A DNA stretch of 27,660 bases from Acanthamoeba lenticulata (lineage: Eukaryota; Discosea; Longamoebia; Acanthamoebidae), in contig NAVB01000306.1 of the NCBI GenBank assembly GCA_002179805.1, positions 1 to 27,660 on the forward strand, in the 5' to 3' direction. Of the stretch, positions 10,009 to 21,906 are shown one piece after another; positions within the stretch are counted from its first letter, which is position 1; every line of letters begins with the position of its first letter. The notes under the pieces were generated by a model, which was not told the DNA's origin, made no database searches, and worked only from the letters and a program-made list of their open reading frames with translations. The position numbers and the translations under genes are program-made.

Positions 10009-10392
10009 CTTGCGTGCCCACAGAGGCCACACGGCAGTTCTTTTTCCTTCACTTTTCTTTTATCGAGAAGAGAAAACCTATTTTAAATAGCGAACGTCGG
10101 GCGAAAGGGCAACGGCGAGCTGCACAACAACCAAGGCTTCTCTTTCAGGTCCGCGCTTCAGAAGGCCACGCACAATTCACAAGGGAAGGGCAGCTCGAGT
10201 TGAACTTGGCAACTTGTTCGGCTGCACGAAAAGTCGAACTTGTTTGGTGGGCGAGCGCGTGTCAGGTTCGCGCGGTTTTTCGCGGTCGTGCGGAGGCAAC
10301 ACACGAAAGAAACTCTGCGCGTAGCATCTCTGCAGCTGCTGACCTCACACGAGTTTGTCTTCTTCCTCCTCTTCGACTTTATCGACACGACT
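10009..10392. other. Divergent intergenic region between the glycosyltransferase-like and Rab genes
   Basis: The two genes start in opposite directions from this 384-base region, so it should hold both promoters. Apart from the TATA-like element at 10082-10089, I see no named site and no convincing ORF. Confidence 0.6.
10082..10089 (-). promoter_or_regulatory. TATA-like element of the glycosyltransferase-like gene
   Basis: The minus strand reads CTATTTAAAATAG, a near-palindrome containing TATTTAAA, 73 bases before the ATG at 10008. Confidence 0.4.
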
Positions 10393-11709
10393 ATGGCTAT
10401 GACTCAGGCTCCCAAGGACAAGGAATAGTATGCTGTTCCTTCCATTCTCCCTCTTGCCGATGAGCCCTAACTCTTCCCGACAGCGATCATCTGTTCAAGC
10501 TTGTCATCGTGGGCGACAGCGGTTGTGGCAAATCCTCCCTCCTGGTCCGCTTTACCGATGGCAACTATTCCGACGTGTACATCTCCACCATTGGCGTCGA
10601 CTTCGTACGTACCCAAGTACCCAAGTAGAGATCAACCGCTGCATCAACCAACCTGTTCCATGCAATCTGCAGAAATTTAGGCAGCTAAGGATTAATGGCA
10701 AGAACATCAAGCTGCAAATCTGGGTACTCCTTGCCTCCAATGATTGTCCCTGTTCCCCTTCTCACATCTTATCTCCCTTCTGGAACAGGACACGGCAGGC
10801 CAGGGTACACAACTCCTCCCTTTTGCCCCCTTTTTCTCTTTCACAGAGGCTCATTCTCCTTTCTGCTTCTTCTTGCCTTGGTCTCGCTTGTTACAGAGCG
10901 CTTCAGAAACATCACAGCGAGCTTTTACCGGTACCGCGCCCTTTGCTCCTTCTCTTTCTCTTTGCCAGAGGCTTCATCTCACCGCTGGATGCCAATCGGG
11001 CGAGCTAGGGGCGCGCACGGTATCGTGCTCGTGTACGACGTGACCAACAAGCAGTCGTTTAGCAACATCAGCACATGGCTGGAGGACATTGCCCGCTATC
11101 ACGGCTACGGTACTGCAGTTCTTTCCTCTGTGCCTGCATGCTCGTGAGTACTTCAGCCTCATTCTATGAACTCGTTTTATTGTCGTACACAGGGACCAAC
11201 ACGTCTGGCCAGGTGAGCAAGCCCAGCATTATCCTCGTGGGCAACAAGTGCGACATGCCCGACAAGAAGGTGGTTTCTACCGAGACCGCCAAGGTACGCC
11301 TTTTCTTGTGCACTCGCTGGCTGTGCTCAAGTCTGACCTGTAGAACCATCCCTTTCTCTGCTGGACGACGGACGCTCTGTAGCGATTCGCGGAGGAGCAC
11401 AAGCTGCAATTTACCGAGGCGTCGGCCAAGGACGCATCGAACGTAGAGACAGCCTTCGTGAGCCTCGTCTCTGACATCCTCCAAAACGCGTACGCGTCTC
11501 TCTCCCTATGCGCGGAGGAGGAGGCGAAGATGAAGAAGTGAAGCCAGAAAGTATGGCTCTTGAGAGACGTTTGCTAAAAAAACACATGTGCTGGCGGGTT
11601 GGCCAACAGGGAGGCGACAGGCGCGGGCGGGAGCATCGGAATCGGGAGCGCGGGCCTCAAGCTGCAGGACCCGGCGGCTCCTGCGGCGAGTTCTTCCTGC
11701 TGCTGGTGA
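10393..11709 (+). CDS. Rab family small GTPase
   Basis: Nine exons, join(10393..10427,10484..10604,10673..10723,10789..10804,10897..10930,11009..11109,11193..11293,11383..11537,11610..11709), give 237 residues. Nucleotide-binding boxes are complete: GDSGCGKSS, the ISTIGVDF effector strand, WDTAGQE, GNKCD and EASAK. Rab-specific segments IGVDF, KLQIWDTAGQ, ERFRNIT and [12 protein letters not shown] are present, closest by eye to the Rab1/Rab8/Rab35 group. The last exon supplies a variable tail ending SSSCCW; the double Cys is the expected geranylgeranylation site. Without the last intron the frame would stop at 11541 with no Cys, which supports the ninth exon. An insert of about ten residues (GYGTNTSGQ) precedes strand beta-5. 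Exon 4 is only 16 bases. It should act in vesicle targeting. Confidence 0.9.
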
Positions 11710-11943
11710 GAGATTGGCGACCTCGCCTTTCTTCTTCTTCTTCTCTATCCGCACCTTCTCCACTTCCTAGTCACCGTAAGCACTTCTCCTTCTCTTCATC
11801 GTTGGATTGTACATATGCTCGCCTCCTCCCCACAAATATGAACCAAGCCTTTTCAACAAGAAACTCTCTTGATTTTTTGATTTGCTTCTTGAAAACGCAA
11901 GGCCATAACTGAGGCTGGCCGAGTGAGGGGATGGCCAAGGCCT

Positions 11944-13511
<1,568 letters not shown>

Positions 13512-14281
13512 GCCGTTTGTACGAGGTGAGACGAGTGTAAAAGGTAGAAAGTGGACGGGGTGACTTTCGCCCGCTAAGTCGTATGAGTCCTTGCCTTATC
13601 CACACTCCGTCATCCGCTTCTATCGACAGCCTAAAAAGGGTGCCTGCTCGCGTCTCTTCTTCCTCGAACCATCTTTCCCAAACCTTTGGGAAACGTTTCT
13701 GAAACGCTGCGGGCGTGTGTGCTGTTCTTCTGCGCAGAAGTTGCCTCACGCGGCGCGTGGTGCGTCTTCAACCACCAGGTGTGTGCCCAGTCAAAGTGCG
13801 CCCTATTGTTGCCTCTGGTCCGTGGGCTGGTTGTTGAGGGAAAGGGTGTGTCTTCAGTGAAGGCAATTCGACAAGGTGGAGAGTTTGGGCTGTTTGGCCC
13901 AACGGAGCTACAGGAACACTACCCTGCACTCATCCAACATCCACGCGCCGCAGCGATTAATTGGGGGTATCACGGACAGCTCCACAAGCGTGTAGTAGCA
14001 GTGCAGTTTGCTACGCCGTAGTAGTTTATATTTCGGCTGTGACGAGCCGCTTGCAGAATCATCGAGCAACGCTCCTCCCGCCAATCTGGAGAAATTGAGA
14101 GTTGTGAAGACAAACGACTTCGCCACTCCTTGTGCAAGACCCCTTTGCCTCTGCCCAACTCGCATGTTTGGCGGCGCCAATTCACGTCTTCATCTCAGTC
14201 ACCGCGATTGAAAGGAAAAGCCGTGACCAGCAACGAAAATAATCAGAGAAAACGAGAAGTTCGCGAGACCTCACCATCGTA
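13512..14281. other. Divergent intergenic region between the aspartate carbamoyltransferase and SHK-like genes
   Basis: About 770 bases separate two start codons pointing outward. ORFs here are short and lack family features. A perfect inverted repeat (13674-13693) and a smaller hairpin-like TTGGGC/GCCCAA pair near 13885-13905 are the only structures I see. Confidence 0.6.
13674..13693. promoter_or_regulatory. Perfect 9-base inverted repeat between divergent genes
   Basis: TTTCCCAAA is followed by CC and then TTTGGGAAA, a perfect palindrome with a two-base spacer. It lies 163 bases upstream of the aspartate carbamoyltransferase ATG. Such symmetry suits a dimeric DNA-binding protein, but no factor can be named. 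Confidence 0.35.
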
Positions 14282-17061
14282 ATGCAAACCTTGGCTGCGC
14301 AACGGCGCACCACAGAATCAACCTCCCCTACCCCTGGCTCTCCCTTGTCGTCTGAGCCGACTTCCCCAGCCCTAGGGCGCTTGCGAGGGGCCAGCAAACC
14401 ACCAGAGGGCTCCTCTCCCTTCCCCGCTACATCGATCCTTATTCCCCGCGCGGCCATTCACCTCCATGACAAGGAACTCTTCGGCGACGACGCTCTTGGA
14501 GAAGCGTGGAAGGCGAGCGTGAAGGGTCAGCCCGACCTCATTGCTCAGCGATTGGTCATTCCAGACACTCATGAAGATTCTTTCTATGAAGAGTTGCAGC
14601 AAAGCGTAAGGTTCGTGCGACGCCATTTCGTCCTCATTGTTTCTCCTCAAATAAATTGGCGAGACCAGCCCTTGCATCATGGCAACAGCATCCCCAACTA
14701 CGACTTTATGCATTGCAACAACAAATTAAGATTCTGTGCACTAAATCCTGGTCCTGCGTGCACGGGGCCTTCACAGCGTGCTGGCGCATCCGGGTCTGCT
14801 GCCGGTCGTGGGCGCGAGCAAAGAACTCTCTAACGACGAGGACTCTACCACCGACTACCTCCTCGTCAGCAAGAAGTGCGTGCCCTTAGTATCCTCTTCT
14901 CCCCAGGTGTTGCCGTGATATTGATGTTATTCATCATCGTCCACAGGTGTGACATCACGGCAGACCAGTTCATCAAGCAGAAGAAAGAAGATCCGCCCGC
15001 TCTGGCGGTGCGCGTGCAATGGGCCCTCAACATTGCTCAGGTGTGTGTAGCAACCGACCTTCATACCTCCACGTTGCGAAGACAAGAAGTGGTGTTGTAA
15101 CGACTCATCATGATGAGACTCTGTTTCGATCCAGGCGCTTCATTTTCTCTACCAGAAGACCCAGAACTACTACCACGGTCAGGTCAACTTGCGGCACATT
15201 CACGTACGTCCTCATGCCCACCTTCGTCTCACCCGTCCTGTTGTTCACTGTCATCGTTTTTTCCTTTGTGTCCAGTTGGACTTGAAGACGCAGGATGCCT
15301 TCCTCGCGTGCTGGGCCTTCAGGTACGCTTGCCCTTCGCCTTCTCGCTTGCACTTATGGACACATGCGCTCATGGCTGGCACCACCATCTCCATCACCAC
15401 AGGGACCATCGGACCCCGCGCAAGGCGCGTCCACCCACGCTCTCGGACTATCACTGGAAGGCGCCTGAGGTGCTGCTCGCCGAGAAGAGACGCGGCTCCC
15501 TCTCCTGTACTCTACCCTCTGTCCTCTTCTCTGCACCTCTTTGCGCGTGCGGTGCGCAAGACTCACCGCGCCTGCCACAGCTGAGGAAGAGGCAACGAAC
15601 GAAGACGAGTTTGGGCTCGACACACAGGCCGCAGACGTCTACTCGTTTGGCATCCTCCTTTGGGTCCGGACGTTTGTGACATGGGCGCCCAAGTTGACGT
15701 CTGCCTTGGCTCACGTTGTCGTGCCGTGTCCAGGAATTGTGCTCTTTACGGCAGGCGTTCACGGATTACAAGTCGCTGGGCATGCTCATCGAGGGCGTGA
15801 GCGGCAGGCGGCATCGGCCAGCCATCCCCGACGAGTGGCCGGAGAGCTTGGGTCTCCTCGCCCAGGGTGCGTTGCGTGGATGCCGCCCTCCGTGTGCGTG
15901 GCGAACGGCACTCGCTTACGAGTGCTCGACACGTGCAGCTTGCTGGGGCACTGCGATGGAGACCCGCCCGCCGTTCGCCGAGGTGGTTGGGCGGCTATGG
16001 GATGTGCTCCTCGAAACGACCATCCAAGACCCGCTCGCCCGCGAGTTCTGGAGCACCCGCTTCGCCGGCAAGGTTCGTTGTTCGCTCCGACTTGTTGTGG
16101 AAGAGGACCGCGGTGGATGATTGTTATGAGAACTACAGAAAGAGGTAGATTCCAGCGTCTTCCGGGCATCGTTCTACGATTTTCTGGGCTTGCCGGAGCC
16201 CAGCAAGAAGGACGACGTCAAAGTCGGCTGCCTGCTGGCCATTCTCAAGGAACTCCGTACGCACAGGCGCCCTGTTACTGCTTGTCCAGCTGCTAGGGGC
16301 CTCATATCTACACATCTTTTCTTTTTTCTCACACACGAACAGACGAACACAACAAGGAAGAGGTAACCCTGAAGACCTTCTCCGACATGACGCACTGGTT
16401 CGGTCCTTTAGAGAAAGGATGGCGCGTCATCGATCGGGTGCGCTCCCCGCTGCTGTTATCGGAGCTCGTCATGGGGCTAACTCACCGCCTACACAACCAA
16501 ATACTGTAGATCTACGAGCTGTGCGCCAAGCCGTGGTTCTTTGGGCGCATCTCGGGCAAGGACGCCGAAGATGCCGTGTGCAAGGCCGACCGTGGCGCCT
16601 TCCTTTTCCGGTTTGCAGCCCCTCTTCCATCCTCATCTTTCCGCTGTTCTCGGCCGACATCTGCTCACGCCATCGCCATCATTTATCACGTTCAACCAAA
16701 ACAGGTTCAGCACGTCGAAGCCGGGCTCGTATGCGATCACGGTACACAGCCGACGTGGCGCCAAACATTTTAGGGTCTACCACGAGCCTGGTCTCAACTA
16801 CCTGTATGACCCATCATCCGCCGTGCTGATGAAGATGAAGAGACGAAGATGCTGATGCTGATGATGTGAAACAGGATCGGGAAGACAGAGTGCAAGTCGC
16901 TGGACGAGATCATCTTCAAGTTCAAGGCGGACCTTACACTGATGAGCCCGTGCCCGGGAGCCCCCTTCCTCCACCTCTTCCGACAGGACAACTTCCTGCG
17001 CGCCCGCTACGACTCTTGGGAGACCGAGGACGACCACGACGACGAGACTGACACCTGGTAG
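14282..17061 (+). CDS. SHK-like protein: pseudokinase domain plus SH2 domain
   Basis: Fifteen exons, join(14282..14605,14689..14735,14777..14875,14947..15040,15135..15203,15276..15322,15403..15506,15581..15663,15734..15866,15939..16072,16139..16256,16343..16437,16510..16610,16705..16803,16875..17061), give 577 residues. Residues 1-55 are Ser/Pro-rich. A kinase-like domain spans about 58-360: LGEAWKASVKG (glycine loop), DLIAQRL where the catalytic Lys is Gln 89, HGQVNLRH in place of HRDLKxxN, no DFG, then WKAPEVLL, ADVYSFGILLWELC and TRPPFAEVV. A helical linker leads to an SH2 domain from about 458: WFFGRISGKDAEDAV, GAFLFRFS with the phosphotyrosine-binding Arg, and KHFRVYHE. Dictyostelium Shk proteins have the same order. 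The kinase should be inactive and serve as a scaffold, while SH2 can bind phosphotyrosine. Intron 2 is only 41 bases. Confidence 0.85.
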
Positions 17062-17720
17062 GCAGCTACAAGCCAAAAAGGCGATGACACAGGATCACAA
17101 ATATGCAAAATATTTATTTCTTTCCTTTTGAAAAACAAAAAAACATTTCCGGCCAGTTTGTTTGATGGGCCGCAACAACCAAAGGCCGATAGGCGGAATT
17201 TGGTCGACTTTCGCAGAAGAGATGGATGGCCAATGGAAAATGGTGCAAACATCTGTTTGAAAGAAATTTCACAACACACTCAGTCCGTGGTGTCGACGTT
17301 GTCGACAAGGGGTCCCGCTGTGCGGCTCTTGCTGGCGAGCTCGTGGTTGGCAGAGCGTTTGGGGATCTCGATTTACCACGCTGCACTTGACGGCCGCAGT
17401 ACCTCGATCGAGCGCGGTGGACGATTTCGCATGCACATAGCCTTGTAAAGAGCGCACACATCTCGACGCGTTTGGGAGATTGAAGCACATATCTGGTGCT
17501 GATTTCCTCTGCGATTGGCCAATCTTGTAGAGGATTTAGAACATCTGCCACAATTGGCTTCAACATTTGAGGAAGAAAGGAGGGTCCGAGCGGCGTAAGG
17601 CCAAAGATACACGACCCGAACAGTACTCCACGATACTTTGAATCCAAATCTGAGACATTATACATTCATCCATCGGCCACCAGCAACCGAGACAAGCAAA
17701 ACCCATAACAACAGCACGAA
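17062..17720. other. Intergenic region with unresolved minus-strand coding traces
   Basis: Bases after 17061 are the 3' flank of the SHK-like gene. Minus-strand open frames extend over 17114-17814 but have poor third-position G/C and no recognisable domain. One short piece, 17280-17366, looks coding and is listed separately. Otherwise I see nothing definite. Confidence 0.5.
17280..17366 (-). CDS. Possible last exon of an unidentified gene
   Basis: After an AG acceptor-like pair at 17367-17368 the minus strand encodes about 28 residues (beginning IPKRSANHELASKSR and ending LVDNVDTTD) to TGA. Almost all codons end in C or G, as in the sure genes here, unlike other frames of this stretch. No upstream exon or family could be fixed, so it may be a fragment of a decayed gene. 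Confidence 0.3.
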   Translation of the reverse strand: MPKRSANHELASKSRTAGPLVDNVDTTD

Positions 17721-20700
17721 ATGTCTCTTCTCGGGTACCCTTCGCTCTTGCATCTCCTAAACTTGCCACATCCCCCCCTTCCTCACGGCTACGAATTGAT
17801 GTGCTGGCCTGCATAATCTGTAGTTCGATTTTAGTTGCCGCACTTGCTTTTTTTGCCTGTCAAATTACCCACAATCGCTAACTTCGTCGCGACGATCACT
17901 CTGGCACAGTGGTAAGGGAGGACTTTTGGATGCGCTCGCCGAGTCAGATGAGCTCTACCAGCGATTGCTTGGCCTCAAGCAGAAGTACGCACAAGCGGCG
18001 CAAGAGTTGGGCGTACGATCCCTCCATCATGACAAATTAGGTACCCAATTTGCGATTGACAAACAAAACACAAAAACCACAGCCCCATTCTGCATCGCTG
18101 AGGACAAAGGGAGAAATGCCCTTTGCCTTCAACAATGCGTCAAACATCGAAGCAGCTGGTGCCGGGCTTGCCGAGCTCGGCAAGCCAAACAACCAACCGA
18201 AAGCAAGAGGAACAAGAAGGAACGTGCGAATGAGGAGTCGAAGCGACAGCGCCTGCATGTTCATCAATGGCATCCAGCTACTCGGTGCGTGCTAAGTCCC
18301 TTGGCCTTTCCTTGATCTTTGTGATTTTCTTACGGATGGTCAATTCAGGCCTGATGAGGAAACTTATGGCCCAAATTGGCTCTTGTCACGTCGACACGAT
18401 CTTGGAATACCTTCGACGCGTACGCACCCCTCCCTTCCTCCCTCTTCAAACGACACAGATTGTGCTCACGACGGAGGCGGGGAGGCAGCATTGGGACCTA
18501 GTGCGGGGCGGAGACCTCATTCCCTACAATATTGGAGAATGTCGCAAGCACGTGATGCAGCAACTTCGCAGCAACACTGCCATCTTTGTGGTGCGACCTC
18601 ATTCTGCATCCCTGCACACCGCCATCACCCCCTCCCGCCCGTTTGTTTGCCTGACACGCGTGCGCGTGCGGCTGCTGCTCGGCGGGGCCTGTGTGCAGAG
18701 GGACCCCGAGAACGAGGGGTGCTGGACTTTGAGCCGGGACGAGGACTCCGAGAGCTCCGAGATCAAATATTACGAACCGCAAATCGGTACTCACCCGCTC
18801 ATCTTCCACTGCTGCAACGTCACATGCGAAAACGTGTTTTGACATTTGCGTTCGTGGGTTTTCTATGGGTGCGCCACCCATCAGACTGCATCATGCGGGC
18901 CATGGAGGAGAACGAGACCGGCCAGTACAGCTTGGACTATATTGCCGCCTATGTAATTAAGGTATCTTTCATGATGACTGCATCGGATGCTTACCTCTCG
19001 GCTGGCTGTGGCTCAACAACACCAACTAACCACATCACCGCCACCATCATCATAGAATTGGGCTCGTCGCCATCCGATGTCCGACGCCGAGATCAAGGAG
19101 AGCGTCAAGCTCACCCTCATGACCAACCCTCGATTTCATGTACGGCTCTTCCTCTTCACCTCTCCCATAATCGTCGTCATCCTTACAAGCGCTTCACTGT
19201 GCTGACTGCCGCCCTCCAGTACGACATTGAACTGCCCGGCGGGCTCGTGTCGCTCCGATCCAAGAAGCAAAACCAGGCGTGGGCTGCCGCCACGAAGAAG
19301 CAGCGCGCCATGAACGAAGAGGAAGAGGAGTCTGCGACGACGGCCGCGGCGGGTGCGGAGGGGAATGGGTCGTCGTCGACCGAGCCGAGGCCGTCAAAGG
19401 CGATCAAGCGAGAGGAGAGCGAGGGCGCGGGCGCGATGCCGCCTCCACTGAGCCCGGCCAGCAACAGCACCACGCTCCTCATGGCGCCGCCACCAGCATC
19501 GGGTGGACCGGCCTCGCCCATGGCGGCCTCGGGCTCTGGCTCGCCCGCCACGTCGCCCGGTTCTGCGTCATCGTCGACCTTCATTTTCAACGGCGGCTTC
19601 ACCACCGAGACCAAGGCCTCGGCCGTCACCAACGATTCCAACGGCAAGAGGTGCGCTTTGCCCGTTCGCCATCTTCACACACAAACCTGGTGGGGCGTTG
19701 CCGACTCACGCACGTGGGCTCGTGTTTGTTTCGCGACTCCGCAGCCGAAAGCGCAGTCGAGCGATGAGTCCGCCGGCAGGCTATGCCTGCGCGTGTGGGA
19801 CGACCTATGCTGGCAAGGCCGCGGCGTGTAAATGGCGGAAGGGTACGCAAGGCCGCACACCACCGCGCCTTTCTCTATTTCTTACACCTGAGCGCGTGCG
19901 GCGATTCGGAACCACACAGGTGCGAATGGGGAATTTTTGTGCAATGCGTGCGGCCTGCGGTCGGCTAAGAAGGCCAAGGTCGAGAAGACGCGGCGGGATG
20001 CCAAGCGTGTGGCGTTGGTCTCTGGCGCGGGCAAGCGGGACCGGAAGAGGGTGATCAAGCGCGAGTCTGAGAAGGAGACAGCCCAGCAACAACAGCAGAG
20101 CCACCATCACCGTGGTGACGAGGACGAAGAGGAAGCCGACGAGGTCGAGGAGGAGGACGACGAGGACGATGACGACGACGACGACGATGACGAAGAAGAG
20201 GACAGCCCTTGGATCTGTTGCGACAATTGCGGCCAGTGGGTGTTGGCCAAGGGTACGTCATCTGCCTGAATCTAGAAAACTACGACGTTGTGCCCACCTT
20301 CTCCCCCTACCTTACATCGTGGTCGTTGTTGGTGTAATCAACAGACGACAACATCGATGACGTGTCGATCTACGACGACTCGAACCCCAACCACTTGGAC
20401 TACTTCTGCCCGCAGTGCCGCGAGCAGGCCGGCCTCGACACCGACAGCGGCTGCGCCAGTGGCGGCGAGGAGGGCGCCACGACCGCCGTGGTGACGGTCA
20501 AGGAGACGGTGACGACGACGACAACAACGTCGGAAGGACAGCAGGAGGCGCCGAGCCTCGAGGAGGAGAGGTGGACCTTTGGCGAGGACAACGAGGGCGA
20601 GGAGAGCGGCTTCACCTCGAGCGAGACCACTCCGCACCTGAACACCGCCAACGGGGGTGGTGGAGCTTCGTCGTCATCTTCCTCATCATCGCTCACCATC

Positions 20701-21482
20701 TCGACCACCACGACCACCACGGCTTCGCGTAAGCGAGGCAGGACGGGTACGTTGATCACCATCTTGAGGATGACATTGACTACATTGTCTTCATGAGGCA
20801 TTGGTGGCTCACCAGTCGTTGTTGTTGTTGTTGTTTTTTTTCTGCAGCGTCGCTGTTCAATGCCGAAGCGGACGCGACGAAGCGCAAGGTGCGTCCGCGC
20901 ACGCGAAGCCAGCAGGTGAGCCCGATCTCGGCCGACATCATGGGTGAGACCGTGGCCGTGGGCGGGGAGGGTAAGCTCGAGGCGGCCGAGCACAAGATCC
21001 GCCTCGAGTGGGAGCGGACCGTGTCCCACCAGGCGGGCGAAGAGGTACTACTCCTTCTTATGATTTTTGATTCAAAATACTTTCTGGACGGACAGTACCT
21101 GACGTTGTGCACGTCATGTTCTGCACAGGTGGACCCCGAGGTGTCGGAGCTTGAAGAACGGGTCTGGAACGATATCCAGAAGTACAAATCCCTGCTCATG
21201 CAGACCCGGGACTCCCTGTGGAGGTATGACGCTTTGATCCCTTCACACCTGTGACAACACAAGTCATAGAATGGAGCTGACGAGCTCAAACGCGCAAACA
21301 GCAAAAACCTGGTGGACTACAAGAAGAAAAAGGAGAAGCTCAAGCGAGAGAGGGAGAAGCTCGACGCCAAGGCCGAGAGCGATCTTATGAGGCAGTTTAT
21401 GGAGTACTTCAAGAAGAAGAAGCGGAAGCTCGTCGACGAGAGGGAGAACCTCGTCGCCCAGCGGACTCACAACCCGTCCTGA
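17721..21482 (+). CDS. Nuclear-type protein with GATA-like and CW/PHD-like zinc fingers
   Basis: Fifteen exons, join(17721..17734,17910..18012,18083..18284,18349..18419,18459..18590,18699..18786,18885..18961,19056..19139,19220..19650,19745..19842,19920..20252,20345..20746,20848..21044,21129..21223,21302..21482), give 835 residues. Exon 1 (ATG 17721) is tentative; the rest keeps phase. Residues about 204-265 (YSLDYIAAYVIKNW to ELPGGLVSLRSK) look like a winged helix. A Ser/Pro/Ala linker follows. Around 413-446 lies a GATA-like finger: CACGTTY, KWRKG and GEFLCNACGL. A basic stretch and a long Asp/Glu run lead to WICCDNCGQWVLAK and DYFCPQC (about 531-570), a Cys4 unit like CW or half-PHD fingers. 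The C-terminus is a Lys/Glu-rich coiled coil. DNA or chromatin regulation is inferred; targets are unknown. Confidence 0.75.
20818..20840. repeat. GTT repeat forming a pyrimidine-rich intron end
   Basis: About six GTT units run into a T tract directly before the TCTGCAG acceptor at 20847, inside intron 12 of the GATA-like gene. Confidence 0.8.
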
Positions 21483-21906
21483 AGGGGAGAGGAAAAGCCC
21501 TTTAGTGGTTGTTCCCTCCTCCTCCTCCTCCTACATTTTCCTCACTTCTCCCTTTTACTCTTACTCTGCCCACTCTGCCATTTGCCTCCCTGGACATAGC
21601 ATGTACACTTCTTTCCACTCCGCTACTTCTTTGCCCAAAAGGCACTTGCACAGAAGGAGTACCAAGCAAAAGAAATGAATTGCATTCTTTTCATTCCAAG
21701 CATTCCTCGATTGAAATTTCCGGGCGCCCCAATGCACGCACAGAGACCGCAGCCAATGAGAGCGAAGATGATGGTGCCGACTGGGCAATTTGGGCTGTGT
21801 GGGTGGTTTTGGGTTGACTCAGAAGCGGAGGCTGACGACACTGCTGCGCGTGGCTGGCCAACTTGTGTATTCTTCTCGAGAGCACGTCAATTACCTTTGA
21901 TTACAA
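21483..21906. other. Intergenic region upstream of ARPC4
   Basis: This 424-base stretch holds the 3' flank of the GATA-like gene (a CTC-rich tract at 21515-21560) and the ARPC4 promoter. A CCAAT motif (AGCCAATGAGA, about 21751-21761) and a TGACTCA heptamer near 21816 are possible control sites. No convincing gene is seen. Confidence 0.5.

Noticed and set aside
17560..17814. 84-residue minus-strand ORF starting MQASTSIRSREEGG
   Set aside because: Poor third-position G/C and no domain; it overlaps the proposed start of the GATA-like gene. Not strong enough to call.
18383..19831. A 482-residue plus-strand ORF
   Set aside because: Its first half is in the wrong frame across several introns; only the part from 19220 matches the spliced GATA-like protein.
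20100..20210. GAC/GAG/GAT run considered as a microsatellite
   Set aside because: It lies inside exon 11 and codes for an acidic stretch between two zinc fingers in the right frame, so it is treated as part of the protein.
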